DNA of 64,000 nucleotides, taken from NCBI GenBank assembly GCA_001600635.1, contig BCKL01000010.1, positions 88,747 through 152,746 of the forward strand. The letters are read 5' to 3'. Of this stretch, positions 9,377 to 20,916 are shown piece by piece. How positions within the stretch are numbered: the first letter of the stretch is position 1; each line of letters begins with the position of its first letter. Both the position numbers and the translations under genes were made by a program. This DNA is from Leucosporidium creatinivorum (lineage: Eukaryota > Basidiomycota > Microbotryomycetes > Leucosporidiales > Leucosporidiaceae). Below the pieces are notes generated by a model that made no database searches, had not been told where the DNA came from, and was given only the letters and a program-made list of their open reading frames with translations.

Positions 9377-11720
9377 ATGTTGCCTCACTCGCACAAGACG
9401 CCGATGAAGGGGGACGGCAGCAAGATTAGCGATGCTACAGCTCGTCACCTTGCCGAGCTGCAGGCCATCGCTGCTCGCCCACCCCTGCTCGCTCGACTCG
9501 TTCATCGCGCGAGTCAGGCGTTTGGCTGGGCGCTGTGAGTGCTGCAGCCCTTAAGTTCTCAGGCCACGAGCTTAAAGATCTCACCCCACAGTCTCTACCT
9601 CACCCTCACCGCCCTCAAGTCGTACATGAGAGCACAATGGCGCGCGCCGAGGACGATTCTCTCTCGCCCTCTCGACACCATCTCGCTGCTGCTCTTCTTC
9701 CCCTTCGCGCTTCACACAGCTATCCTACTTCTTCTCAGTTTCCGCTTCGTCTGGAGGAGAGGTGGCCAGGCCATGCTCAGGCGCTCGCTGGCTCAGCAGG
9801 GACAGCACGACGTGACGAGCTTGACCAACTCGGTGAGCGCTGGGGGTCGTCGCCGGGTGCAGGTAAGGAAGCTCACGCTCTTCAATGCATCTCTATATGC
9901 GTCTAGCTTGATGCCGACATGTTCAGCCGAGCCGACAGCCTCAAGTCGATCATTCAAGCGAAGGCGACTCTCGGCGGTAGTGGGTTTCGCTCCTTGTGCA
10001 AGGCTGTTCGCGTGTGTCGGCGATCTGGAGCGCTGACCTATACTACTAACAGCTCCCACGACCTACCCTCCTGCTCGCGATGCTTCCACTGCAACGTGCG
10101 TCTCTCTCAAACCTCGACCGATTCCGCTCACCTTGCGAGATTCTCATTATGACACCCCTTACAGCACTCGTATCTTCGACTTGGACGTCGGAAAAACTCT
10201 CCTCCTCATGTCGGCTCTCTTGTACGAGCGTGACGACCAGAAGATCGCCATCGCGGCGCGAGGAGATGCTCGCAACTTCCTTGGAGGAGCCAAGGCGATC
10301 TTGGACGAGGCTGAGAGGCGCATCAAGCGTCTGGTGAGCTCAGAGATCTCTAAGAAGCTGCATTTGACCTTCTTGCTGACTCTCTTAGCGTCGGCACAGG
10401 CTAGCAAATGGGGCTACTGCTTCGAGATGATCGCCGAGCTCGGCACAGTCGGCGGCAGCGCGGCCAGCGTCTTCTACACTCCTTCTGGCACCTCGGATCC
10501 CGTCATCGTGCTTGTGCTAAGAGGTGAGCTTTCCGTCGCTCACACGTCGGATGAGCCGGCTGACGCTGTTGCGAGTAGACCTACGCCCACCAACTTTGAG
10601 GAGGTGAGCTCTGCCTTGAGCTCGGCCTTTCGCCACTCTAGACTCCTCACCCTACATCTCAACATCGTAGTTCCTCGTCGAAACTACCGTCGCTACCGTT
10701 CCTGCGCCCGAGATGAGTCCAGGCCAGCTCCACGCCGGCTTGCATCACTCGCTCTTCACGCCGAGCACCTCGGGTAGCGGTTACGGTGAGCTAGACAGCG
10801 TTCTCGCACCAGTAGGAGGGACATCTGACGGGATCCTGGGAACAGACAACATCCTGGAAGGTCTGAAGCGCATCGTTCTCGAGCTCGGCGTTGTCAAGAA
10901 CGTGCAGCTGTGGGTCACGGTCAGTTTCTACCCCTCTCTGCCATCGCCCGCGCTCGCTGACCTCTAGCTGAACATGTAGGGACACTCCTTCGGCGGCGCC
11001 CTTGCCTCGCTCGTCTACTCCCGTCTTCTCCTCTCGCCCAACGACCTCGGCGATCAGCTCGAGTTGCGCGACTGCTTCACTTTCGGCGCCCCTCGCATCG
11101 GAGATGAGCAGCTGGTCGCGCCGATTCAGCAGGCAAGTCTATATCGCTTCTCGGTAACCTCAACTGGAGCTGACTCCGCTCCAGGCCCTCCTCGGCTTCT
11201 CCACTCACATCCTCTGGTCCGTGCGCCTCGCCAACCACCTCCTCCCTCGCTTCCCGCCCAACTCCACCGACAAGCCTCGCTCGGCTCTCGACCTTCTCAC
11301 TACCTGCACCTGGTCTCAGCCCGGCGTGCCCTTCACGCTCATCGAGCAAGCTCCCTTCTTCTCGGTCGACCCAGCCGATTTCCGCATCGACACCAAGGTC
11401 CAGGTGGTCAATGCTGGCGCTCATGTCCTCCTCCGTGGACTCGCTCATGATGGAGTGAAAGCTGCTGTGGTGGGTGCGGGAAGCTACTTGGGGCAGAAGG
11501 CGGCGGAGAAGGGATTGGAGTGGTGGAAGGCGAAGCAGGAAACGGGAGCGTTTGGCGGTGAACTTCGCGCCTCTCTCATGCGGGCTTCTTTAGACGGCTG
11601 ACGCTCAATTTCGGCACAGACCCTGGAGCTTACTTCAAGGCGTTGAGCAGGCTTCCTGTTGAGGCGACGGGAGGTATGGCGAGGGCCGAGGTGGCGAGGC
11701 AGGCGCTCGCCCGTGCTTGA
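9377..11720 (+). CDS. Class 3 lipase (alpha/beta hydrolase, membrane-anchored)
   Basis: Serine lipase of the fungal class 3 (Lipase_3, diacylglycerol lipase-like) family, 586 aa. Exons: 9377-9534, 9592-9832, 9907-9976, 10053-10095, 10165-10333, 10400-10603, 10671-10919, 10980-11132, 11185-11557, 11620-11720. The N-terminal part has a hydrophobic segment (TISLLLFFPFALHTAILLLL). The nucleophile elbow GHSFGGALA begins an exon, giving the catalytic Ser near residue 381. FGAPRIGDEQL and the later VNAGAHVLL segment fit the family, the last with a candidate catalytic His. The intron at 11133-11184 is of GC-AG type. A 55-nt intron-like stretch (10524-10578) inside exon 6 must be kept for the frame to close; removing it shifts the frame. 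The substrate is probably acylglycerol, by inference. Confidence 0.85.
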
Positions 11721-11907
11721 TAGTGTTTCAGGCGCCCTCGGGGAAGCCTGTACCGACTGAGGAACCACCGCGTAATCTGTTGAAAGGCGATCGGGCTGGA
11801 AAGGAGCAAACAGAGGGAGAAAGAGAGGTGCTCGCTTAGCTTGCCGTCTGCTCTCGCTAGATGACATGCTCAACTCCAATAGCTTTACAACACTTGCGCA
11901 CAGCTGC

Positions 11908-14164
11908 TCATGTGCTTCCCGATCTGGTGGGCACCGGTGGCCTGCCGGGGCGCCTCTTGAAGACAAGAGGAAGCGTAGAGCCAGGCGTGAGGGTGAGGCC
12001 TCCCTTCGGCTTGAAGATCCTCTCCCGCCGAGCCCGCTCCGACTCGCCTTCTCGAACAGCGTATTCTGCCTTAAGGTTGTCGGGGATGTGGATGGTGTAG
12101 TTGAGGAGGAGTTGCGAGATCATGGCGACGCTCTCGACTGTGAGATGGGAGACGGTCAGCCCCGAGATGCGGGAGAGAAGCTGTGAGCGGCGCACCGAGA
12201 GCGAAGCGTTGACCCAAGCATCCGCGAGGACCTCCAGAGAAAGCGACGACTGCGGAGGGAAGCGGATCAGCTCGTGCTCGACTCGGCTCGGCGCGATAGC
12301 AACTCACAGGCATCTCGGTTCCACTTCCCCTCGTCGTTGTCGATGAAGCGGGAAGGGTTGAAGTCGAACGGATCCCTCCAGTACGCCGGGTTGTAGTGGA
12401 TCGCGCTCGCGAGAATCCCCACACGAGTCCCCTTCGGCACGACGATCTCGGTCGGTTGAGGCTCTTCGTCGGGCGATGATGGAGTGGTGTGCGCGGGAAG
12501 GACGGTGTCCTCGAGAGAGACTTTGGGGATGAGCTGCACGGGCGTGTATAGGCGCAGCGTCTCCTGCATCGTAGCGAGGGCGTAGGGCTGCGAGGAGAGA
12601 GGGTGAGCGACTGGCTTTCCGCGAGATATTCGGCGAGACGTACGAAATCGTTGAAGTTGGAATAGCTGGTGTCGTCTCCGTCGTCTCCTTGTGCCGCAGC
12701 TTCTTCATGAAGCACTTGCTGATGTTCGGGGTATAGTGCGAGGAGGGTGAGGAGGAAAGCGAGGGTATGGGCGGTCGTCTCGTGGCCGGCGAGGAGGAAG
12801 ATCCACATGTCGGCGACTGAAGATGGAGGGTAAGATCAGCGTCGCATCTTTCCTGCTGTGCACCAGCGCCACTCACTGAGCTCCTGAGTGGTCAAGGCGG
12901 CTGCTCCTTCCTCATCGGACACTCCCTCCATGAGCGCGGAGAACAAGTCGCTCCGTTCCACCCCACACGCCTGCTCGTCTTTCCGCTCGGTGATCATGTC
13001 CTGCAGGTGCGCCTCGAGCTCGGAGAAGCAGAGCTGAACTCGTCGGGGGTACTTGAAGGGCAGGCGATAGGCAATCTGAACTCGGGGGAGGTCAGCTTGC
13101 GAAGCGAGGGCGCAAGGGCGACCATGAATGCTCACGTTGGGAAGCATGAGTTTGGTGAGAGTGCCTTCAACGACTCCCTGAAGCGCAGTGATGAAGGCGA
13201 GCTTCCTCGAGCTTCCGGGCGGCGGAGCATCGGTGGTCGAGTGTGAAGTCGGCCAGGGGAAGCGCATGCCAAATGCAGCCGCCGAGATGATCATCAGAGT
13301 TAGGCGTAGGGTCGTAGCGACGGTGTCGTTGTCCAACGAAGAGCCTTCGTCGTTGTGCTGAGCGTCGAGGGAGCCGAACCACTCCTTCATGATGCCCTGG
13401 GTATCTTGCCACACCGCAGCGTTGTTCTTCTGTGGGCGGAGGAGAGCGTCAGCACATGAGCTATCCGATCATCGTTCTGCAGGAGCTCACCTCGCTGAAC
13501 GAAGGACTCGTCAAACGCCGGTGTCGCCGCCATTGCTCGTTCTCGGTGGTGATGATGCTCTCGCCGAAGAAGGTGAGGACGCTGTAAAGCAGGCAACCAA
13601 TCAGCTCGAGTTCTCCAAGGTGCAACGCTACTTCGTGGCAGCTCGACGAAAGCTTTGAGCCACGAGCCACGAGCGCCGAGCGCCGAGCGGCAAACGCGAA
13701 GGCCAGTGAGAGACCCACGTATAGTCCTCGATAGGCTTCCCCCAAAGTTTGTTGTTGTACAAAGCCTTAGCTGCGTCCGCATCTCCAACGATACCCTGCA
13801 GCGCAGGCGTGGGAAGGAGGCCGCTGAACATGAGGACCGAGCTGCCGTCAAAGATGTCGAATTTTTTGGCCCAGATAGAGTAGCCTGATCCCATTACGCC
13901 ATGGTTGAGGTACTTGATGTTGGGTAGTAGCTCGGAGACGAGTCGGAAAGGTCGGATGAGGAGGGAGGGAGGGAAGCAGGCGGCGGGGCCTCTGTAAAAG
14001 CAGGGGAGGTCAGCACGTCGACTCCAGTAGCATGCACAGAATCTTAGATCTCACCTGATGCTGCTCTTGAGCTGCCAGAGCCTCAGTACGGCGCCAACCA
14101 GCGCAATGACGGCGATACTGGAAACGACGCTGGCAACGCTGACGTCGGATCCTAGGAGCAGCAT
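11908..14164 (-). CDS. Cytochrome P450 monooxygenase
   Basis: Microsomal P450, 567 aa in nine exons (14164-14055, 13991-13719, 13581-13491, 13429-13136, 13075-12877, 12816-12644, 12587-12308, 12249-12196, 12137-11908), all phases closing. The N-terminus is a signal anchor (VVSSIAVIALVGAVLRLW). Family landmarks are the WRRHRRLTSPSFSE C-helix, the I-helix AGHETT (332-337), ETLR (ExxR, 389-392) and the haem loop FSGGPRGCLG with Cys484 as the iron ligand. The haem loop sits in a 54-nt exon and joins VESVAMISQLL (the L-helix) after splicing. The I-helix and the WRRHRR motif resemble basidiomycete CYP5139/CYP4-like enzymes; that placement is a guess and the substrate is unknown. The intron at 13718-13582 has short direct repeats (GAGCCAC and GAGCGCC, twice each). 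Confidence 0.93.
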
Positions 14165-14528
14165 TCTGCTCTCGTACAGCAGCAGCGTGTAGCCTTGTTG
14201 TAATCGAGGCGAAAGAGGTGAGCAAGAGTCGTGGAGATGAGAGCAGGAGGCAGACCCAGCATCGAACGATGCTCGAGCTCAGCTCGCCCATTTAATCTGA
14301 CGAGTAACTAATGAGGTGTTGGGTCGAGCAGATACCGTAGCAGAGTCTCCGATAGTTCGTGTGACAATTTGATGGAAAAGCGAGCTAAGGTAAGCGTGAG
14401 CGAAGCCAGACCTCCTTTTCTCGTGACCTGCTCGGCGATGCTTCTTCGCTCGTTCGAAACCTTGCGAAGCGAAGGCGGACCGCTTCGAAAAAGCGAACAG
14501 CAAGCAAGGCGTCGTTTTCACAAACCTA
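14165..14528. other. Intergenic region upstream of the P450 gene
   Basis: This holds the P450 promoter and the 3' end of the next gene on the same strand. I see no protein-coding pattern, RNA gene or strong repeat here. Confidence 0.4.
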
Positions 14529-17140
14529 TCAAGCGACCTCCTCCACAAGCGTGATCCTCGCAATGCCGTACTCTTCGACCAACTCGAGCACCTCCTTCGC
14601 CCTCAACTCCCATCCCTTCCTCCACTCCTTGGCAGCTTCGCCCTTGAGCGCGGGCGCAGCGAACCTAATCTCGAGGACGGAGAGAGGGGGCTTGGCGAGG
14701 AGGAGAGCGTCCACGATGTCGGCAGGGTAGGTCGAATGAGTGTCGAGACGATTTGAGAGGCGGAGGTGGTGCAGGGAGGAGCATCCGGCGAGTGCTGTGG
14801 CGAAGGGGGAGAGGTTGGTGATGGGGCTGGAGGTTGAAGAGGGGATAGTGTCGATAGGCGGAGTGACGGCGGAGGTGGAATCTTCGGCGGTCGTCGCCGA
14901 GGAATCGAGAGCGAGGTTCTTGAAGCTCGAGTCAAGGGGTTCTCCGTCGTCGCGCTCTGGCGAAACCTTGTCGGTATCTTCTCCTCCCGCCGAGATTTCC
15001 TGCTTCTCACTCTGCTCCATTTCTCCCTCGCCCAGCCCGTCGCCGCCGAATCCATCATCGCCGAAGTCGTCCTCGTCGTTGAGGGAGAACGTCGTCTGGA
15101 TCAGGTCGGGGGCGTCCTGCTCGGATTCTTGGGGACCCTTCTGACAATCTTGGTCCAGTTCGGCCTCCTCGACGATGATGAGCTCCTCCAGCGACTCGGC
15201 GTTGGCCTCGATAGCGTGCACGATCGACTGGTCCTCGAAGGTTTGCACCGAGCTCGAGTCGAGCTTGAGAATGCGAAGGATGTTGTTGCCGGCGCCGAGG
15301 AAGAGGTGGAGGTCGAGCTTCTTGGAAGACGAGTCGCCGTCTCCTTCGTCTTGAGGGCCCGACTCTTCCTGATATTCGCTCATCTTGCCCTTGGAATCGC
15401 CATTCCAGCTGTTGCGGTCCCTCCAGGAGCCGAAGCCGAAGGCGCTGCCGAGCTGACCAGTCTGGTAGAAGCTATCCCACGGCGACCTGGTCGACTCGCT
15501 GTCTGCGGTCCCTCCACCGAAGGCGTAATGCGAGGACGAGGACGGGGTGAAGTCGAGAGATGGTCTACTTTGGGTGCGATCGCTGGTGGGCGCATCGGCG
15601 CTGACGAGCGGCGGAGGCGAGTCGTCGTCGGAGGGTGGCTGGGGTCCGAACTGGACGCGAGTCGATTCAAGGTTCTGCCGAAAGTCCTTGAGGGAGCCTC
15701 CCGACTCATACTTGACGCGAGTAAGGCTGAGCTCGACGAGGTCGTGCGGAGCCGCGCGATCGAACTTGACGCCGTACCCCGAAAGCTCATTCGGCACGAG
15801 CGTGACGCCTTCCAGAGTGAGTCGGAGGAGGCTAGGAGGGATTCGATGAATTGCTGTGAGCCCCTCACGCGCGAGGGGAAGCTGACCGGGTCCTCCACGC
15901 AGCGTGAGGTCGAGAGGAGGAGCGAGGTATTGCGAAGCGTCGCGAGGGTTGATGATCTCGAGGGAGGTGAGGCTTTTGGAGAGGACGGGGAAGAGGTCTT
16001 TGGCGAGCGATGAGGCGGGGAAGACTATGACTACATCCTCGAGCTTGTTGAGGAGCGAACGGCTGAGGGCGTCCGCCGAGATCGCTTCGAGGGCGATGTC
16101 GGTGCCGCCGCCGACGCGACTAGACGAGTAGGGTACGTCGTCGTAGGCCAGACGGATGGCAGCGCAAAGCTCCAACGCGTCTCCGTCGTCGAGCAACTCG
16201 AGAGCTACTCTGTACGCATGCTCCCGTTTCCTCTCGGCGAGCTCCTGCGCCGTCGGCTCGTAGTCGTACTCGTCGGCGTCCTCCTCCTGCGTAGCCGCAC
16301 CCTGATCGCCCATGGCCTCGTCTGCCTCACAGATGCTGTCCATTGTCGCTCGAAGCAGCGGCATCTCGCCAGCCTGCGCCCGCAGATCGCCGAGAGCGAT
16401 GGTGACCGAGCCGATCTCCTTCAGCAGCTCCTGCGAGAGCGAGCCGAGGCTGCTGAGCTGAGAGGGGGTCTTGATGACGAGATTGGTGAAGAGAAGGCGC
16501 TGTATCGGTCGAAGGAAGGGGGACGCGACGCGGGCGAGCTGGCAGAGGTCGGCTCGGGTGAAGGCTGGATGTGTGAGGAACTCGCGCGAAGCGGAGGGGC
16601 TGCCGAGAAGTCGGCGAAGGGAGGCAGGAATGACGAGGCGGGAGCGAGCGAGCTCGACCTCACGCTTGCGAGCGGCGGCGAGGAGGTCGACGTTGTGCGG
16701 AGGCGAAGCAGCGCGGCGAGGCGGGAGGTCGGGCGAGGGGCTGCGAGGGCGTCTCCAGGCCGGCTCTTCGGGGTCTCCACCCTTGATCTCCTTGTTCCAG
16801 TCCTTGAGGAAAGAGTCAATCTCGGCTTGAGCTGCTGGAGCGGCGGTGGGCGCAGGCTTGGGTTTGGCTGCGAGGTGACGGTCAGCTCGGAACTCGTCGA
16901 AGGAGGCTGCAGAAAAGTAGGCTCACTGATCTCCTCCTCCCAGCCTGGATCGTCCTCAAAGTCGTAGTCGTCCTCCTCGTCTCCATAGTCCATCTCCTCC
17001 TCGTCCTCGTCGTCTCGCTCGAAAGCTCCCTCGGATCCGTCGTCGCTGCCGTTGCTGGCTGCTGCTGTATAGGCCTTCCTCTGCTGCTCGTCCTTGCTGC
17101 TCTGTGCGTTGTCCTTGCTCGTCTTGAGGTCGACCGCCAT
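14529..17140 (-). CDS. Large acidic LRR/F-box-like protein of unknown function
   Basis: An 850-aa protein in two coding exons (17140-16927 and 16867-14529). A further intron (17212-17150) lies in the 5' untranslated region, which is why the first ATG downstream of it (MAVDLKTSK) was chosen. Residues about 40-75 are very acidic (DDEDEEEMDYGDEEDDYDF). The middle has leucine-rich, repeat-like lines such as RLLFTNLVIKTPSQLSSLGS, KSLTSLEIINP and PSLLRLTLEGV, the layout of fungal F-box/LRR proteins, though no convincing F-box is visible. A second acidic, low-complexity part follows, and a last LRR-like piece (LHHLRLSNRL) lies near the C-terminus. Function is unknown; a scaffold or substrate-recruiting role is only a guess from the repeats. 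Confidence 0.75.
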
Positions 17141-17544
17141 CGTTGCGTCCTGTGCGAGTTTGAGCGCGTCAGCAGCAGCTCGGCGAGCAGGTAGCAGTGG
17201 AGTGGAGCTCACCTACAGTATGCTGAGGAGGTGTGTGGGCTGTTACGGGTGCTGTTGGATGAGCTACAGCCTCGAGAAACGGGAGGACGACGTGGCAGAA
17301 GGGAAAGCGAGCTCGACCCCCGTCCGCTTCTTCTCTCCCGCAGCACGACCTCCTCACTCTTCGGTTCTGCACCAAATCAAGCACAGAGGTAGCTGATGAT
17401 AACAGGGATACACCGAGAGAAAGACAGTACACAAGAATAACCCTAAGACGACGCTCACAAGCCCCTCGTTCTAAGCACACCTTCCGCCGACGCCTCGGCC
17501 GCTCCTCGAACACGGTCGCAGCTTACTACGCAGAGCAAGCTACT

Positions 17545-20500
17545 CTACAGCTCGTCCGAGAAAGACTTGACAATCTCGCCCTCCTTCCTCGAGTAGCCGT
17601 TGTTCTTGAACAGACGCGAGCCGAGGAAGGCTTGCACGTCAAAGATCTCGAGGTCCTTGGCCTGTAGGGGTGCAGAGGATCAGCTTCGGCCGGGGTGAGG
17701 TTTGAAGGTGTGAAGGCTCACCCTAGCCTCAAAGTCGGAGATTTTGATCGAAACGCTGGCGGGCTGCTTGCCGGCGTTCTTGAGGGTGAGGTAGCGAGAT
17801 CGGTCCTTGACGAGCTCGCCGAGAAGGAAGGCGAGGACCTCCTCCGAGTCGGTAGCCACGCGGAGGTACTTCCTGTATGAGTGAGGGGTTGATCAGCTGT
17901 GCTCCGCGACAGAGAGGGGACGGATAGAGAGCTCACCTGAAGCCACGCTCGAGCTGCTTCTTGATGGACGACTTCTGTGCCGAGACGAACGAGCCGACCA
18001 TGACCTGAATGGCGAGGTCGATATCGTCGCTACGGACGTACTCCCTGAGGTGCATCTTGGCGCTGGCCTCGGCCATTCGGATCATCGACTCGAGGTGACG
18101 AACGGTGATGGGGTACGAGCCGGTCGAGAGCGACTCGCGACGGAGCTCAGAGTAGAGCTTGGAGATCTTGTCCTGGTCCATCATGTGCAGCTGGGGCTTG
18201 ACGCGGTCACGAGCGTACTGGATGTACTTGCGGAGGAGGTCTTGAGGGATGATCTGGAGACGGTGGGCGTTCAGCTCGAGTCTCGGCGCAAAGTAAGAGC
18301 GAGAGAACTCACGTCGAGGTCGAGCGAGGTAGCAATGTGAACCTCATCGGTAGCAGGGTCAAAGTTGGGGTGACTCCTGAGGTGAGATCCAACGACGAAC
18401 TTGGCGAGCATCTCGTCGATGACGGGGTCGGCGGCATCCTTGACGACGCAGAGGATGTCGAAACGCGAGAGGATGGGCTCGGTGAGCTCGACGTTCTGCG
18501 AGAAGGGGATGGTGGGGTTGTAGCGACCGCGGATGGGGTTGGCGGCGGCGATGATGGCGCAGCGAGCTTGCAGAGTCGTGACGATACCGGCCTTGGAGAT
18601 GGAGATGGACTGCTGCTCCATGGCCTCGTGAATGGAGGTTCTGCGGTGTGATATGGGGTCAGCTACCCTCTCCAGCGAGAGCTGGCAAAGGCGAGGACGA
18701 ACCGGTCGGCGTCGTTCATCTTGTCAAACTCGTCGATCAAGCAGACTCCCTTATCGGCGAGGACGAGAGCTCCTCCCTCGAGGGTCCACTCCCGTGTGAC
18801 GGGATCCTTCCTGACCGAGGCGGTCAATCCGACGGCGGAAGCTCCCTGACCCGTAGCAAACACGGCGCGGTTGGCCGTCTTCTCGACGTATTTGAGGAAC
18901 TGCGATTTGGCGGTTCCAGGATCTCCGAGCATGAGGACGTTGATGTCTCCCCTGATGCGATGCTTGCGGTTGATGTCCTTGGGCACTCCGCTGAACATGG
19001 AGAGAGCGATCGCCGTCTTGATGTCCTCGTGGCCGTAGATGGAGGGAGCCATACTCTTGATGATGCGCTTGCCGATGCGCTCGTCGCGCGAGAGGGCGCG
19101 GATGGCCTTCTCGTCCTCTTCGGTGAGGCGGAACGAGGCGAAGAGGTCCTCCTTCTTGTTGATGTGGTTGGCCTCGAGCACGGTCGAGAAGACGGGGAAG
19201 CCGTTCTTGACGTTCAGCGAGGTGTCGAAATTGTTGCGGTACACTCCGGTGACCTCCTGTAAGTTGGGAGAGAGGTGAGCGACCCAGCCTCTGTTCAACG
19301 GCGGCGAAGACGTACAATCTCCTCTCCAGGCTTGGCCGAGTCAATAAGATCCCAGAGAAGGATGACCTCGCGGTGACGAGGAAGACGACCAGCGGGGACG
19401 GATCCAGGCGACTCTTGCAGTGTCATCTTCTGGTAGTTGCGGTAAACGGTCTGCGGAGGGCACGAGTGGTTAGCCGTCTCGCCCTTCCCTCGTCGCCGAG
19501 CTCCGACTCACCTGCTCCGAGTTGACGGTGAAGGGTCCCTTGGAAGCGCAACCGCTGCAGAAGCTGATCCTGATCTCGGCCGTCGCCTCTTGGTAGAAAG
19601 GTCCGAGAACCTCGCCGCAGCGTTGGCAGTCAAACTTGACATACTTGAGCTGAGGGAAGACTCCCGAGCGGCGGGTGACGACTCCACTGACGCGGACGAG
19701 GGCGTCGAGGTGGGTTTGACGGAGGTCGCGGAGGGTGTAGGAAGTGGGGAGCTCGGTGATGCGGACGTGCACCTCGGCGTGGATGCGAGTGTAGGAGGGG
19801 TAGAAGAGGAGGATCACGTCGAGGGCGACCTCGTCGAAGAGGGGGAGCATGGAGGAGGGTGAGTTGGCCAGGAAGTATGAGAGGATGGCTTTGGAGTCGG
19901 TGAGGTGGAGGAAGGAGACCTCGAGACTCTCGGAGTTGACTGCGAAGCGTGTTCGAGGGTCAGCCGAGATTCTCTTGAGAGGCCTGGAGAGCTCTACACA
20001 CCTTCTCCGAGTTGACGGATACGCTGTCCGTAAATGGAGACTCCATCGGCGTCGGTGTAGGTCATGAGGAACGACTTGAACTCGCGCATGATGGTACGGC
20101 GAGCTCGGGGGTCCTCGATCCATTGAGCAATCGAGTCGGCGCGGATGTCGGAAAGTTGTTCGATGGGCATCTCCTGCTCCCGAGTAAGATCGTAGGTCAG
20201 CCTATCGCCCTACTGCTTCAACACGCGCCTCGAGAAAACGCACCTCTTCGTAGCCAGCCTCGTCGTCTCCCATGGGCTCGTCGTAGTTCCTCCTGACCCT
20301 GCGCTGGCCAAGAAGCCTTCCCTCGTCCTCCGAGTCTTCCTCATCACTCGCCATAAAGGCGGGCATCCTCGCCTGCTTGCGCCCTTCTGCGCCAGGTGCA
20401 CGCGCGGCGCGTCGGTCGCGAGCCTGCATGCGAGCTTCGGCTGCTCGGCGAGCATCAGGGTCGTCCGAGAAGTCCTCATCGTCGTTCAGATCTCCAGCGT

Positions 20501-20916
20501 CGTAGCGGTCGAGGCGGTTGTTCTCGATGTAGTCGCTGTTGGAGAGGGCGTATTAGCTGAGCGCTTCTGTGGAGCCACGCCGTGCTCGACTCACTTTCCC
20601 ATCTCGTCGCCAAAGAGATCCTCTCCATCACCTTCCTCGCCATCAGTCACATCGAGAGGGATGCCATCCTCCTCGACGCCGTCGTCGTCGAAATCCGAGA
20701 AGCCGGCTGGAGGTGAACTGGCGGGGAGGGACGAAGGAGGAGCCGAGGAAGGGGGAGGGGAGCCACCAGCGCGTGCAATGGGTACAGGACCCGCAGGCGA
20801 CGACTGGCGCACGGGCGAAGGCGAGCGAGCGCGCTTCTGAGCAGAGGAGGGCGGCTGCGACTATTCTCGAGTGTGAGCGCGATCACATCTGTAGGCGACG
20901 CGTTCTAGCTTACCAT
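17545..20916 (-). CDS. MCM2: DNA replication licensing factor Mcm2
   Basis: Subunit of the MCM2-7 replicative helicase, 920 aa. Exons: 20916-20914 (ATG only), 20860-20595, 20535-20244, 20173-20002, 19939-19512, 19450-19316, 19256-18703, 18640-18313, 18253-17937, 17872-17722, 17661-17545. The N-terminus is Ser/Pro-rich and acidic, as in Mcm2, where Cdc7-Dbf4 phosphorylation and histone binding occur. The zinc finger is CQRC with CSGC about 20 residues on. Walker A (GDPGTAKS), Walker B (LIDEFDKM) and the arginine finger SRFD follow. [18 protein letters not shown] and the [11 protein letters not shown]-like C-terminal block are typical MCM features. The ATG-only first exon is inferred from a GTAAGC donor right after ATG and an acceptor opening [14 protein letters not shown]. 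One internal donor is GTTCGT. Confidence 0.97.

Noticed and set aside
15129-16013. 294-codon plus-strand open frame over the LRR-like gene
   Set aside because: Antisense shadow of a gene whose own frame is open for 2.3 kb; no recognisable domain.
18648-19262. 204-codon plus-strand open frame over MCM2
   Set aside because: It lies opposite the Walker A and B region of MCM2 and is explained by it.
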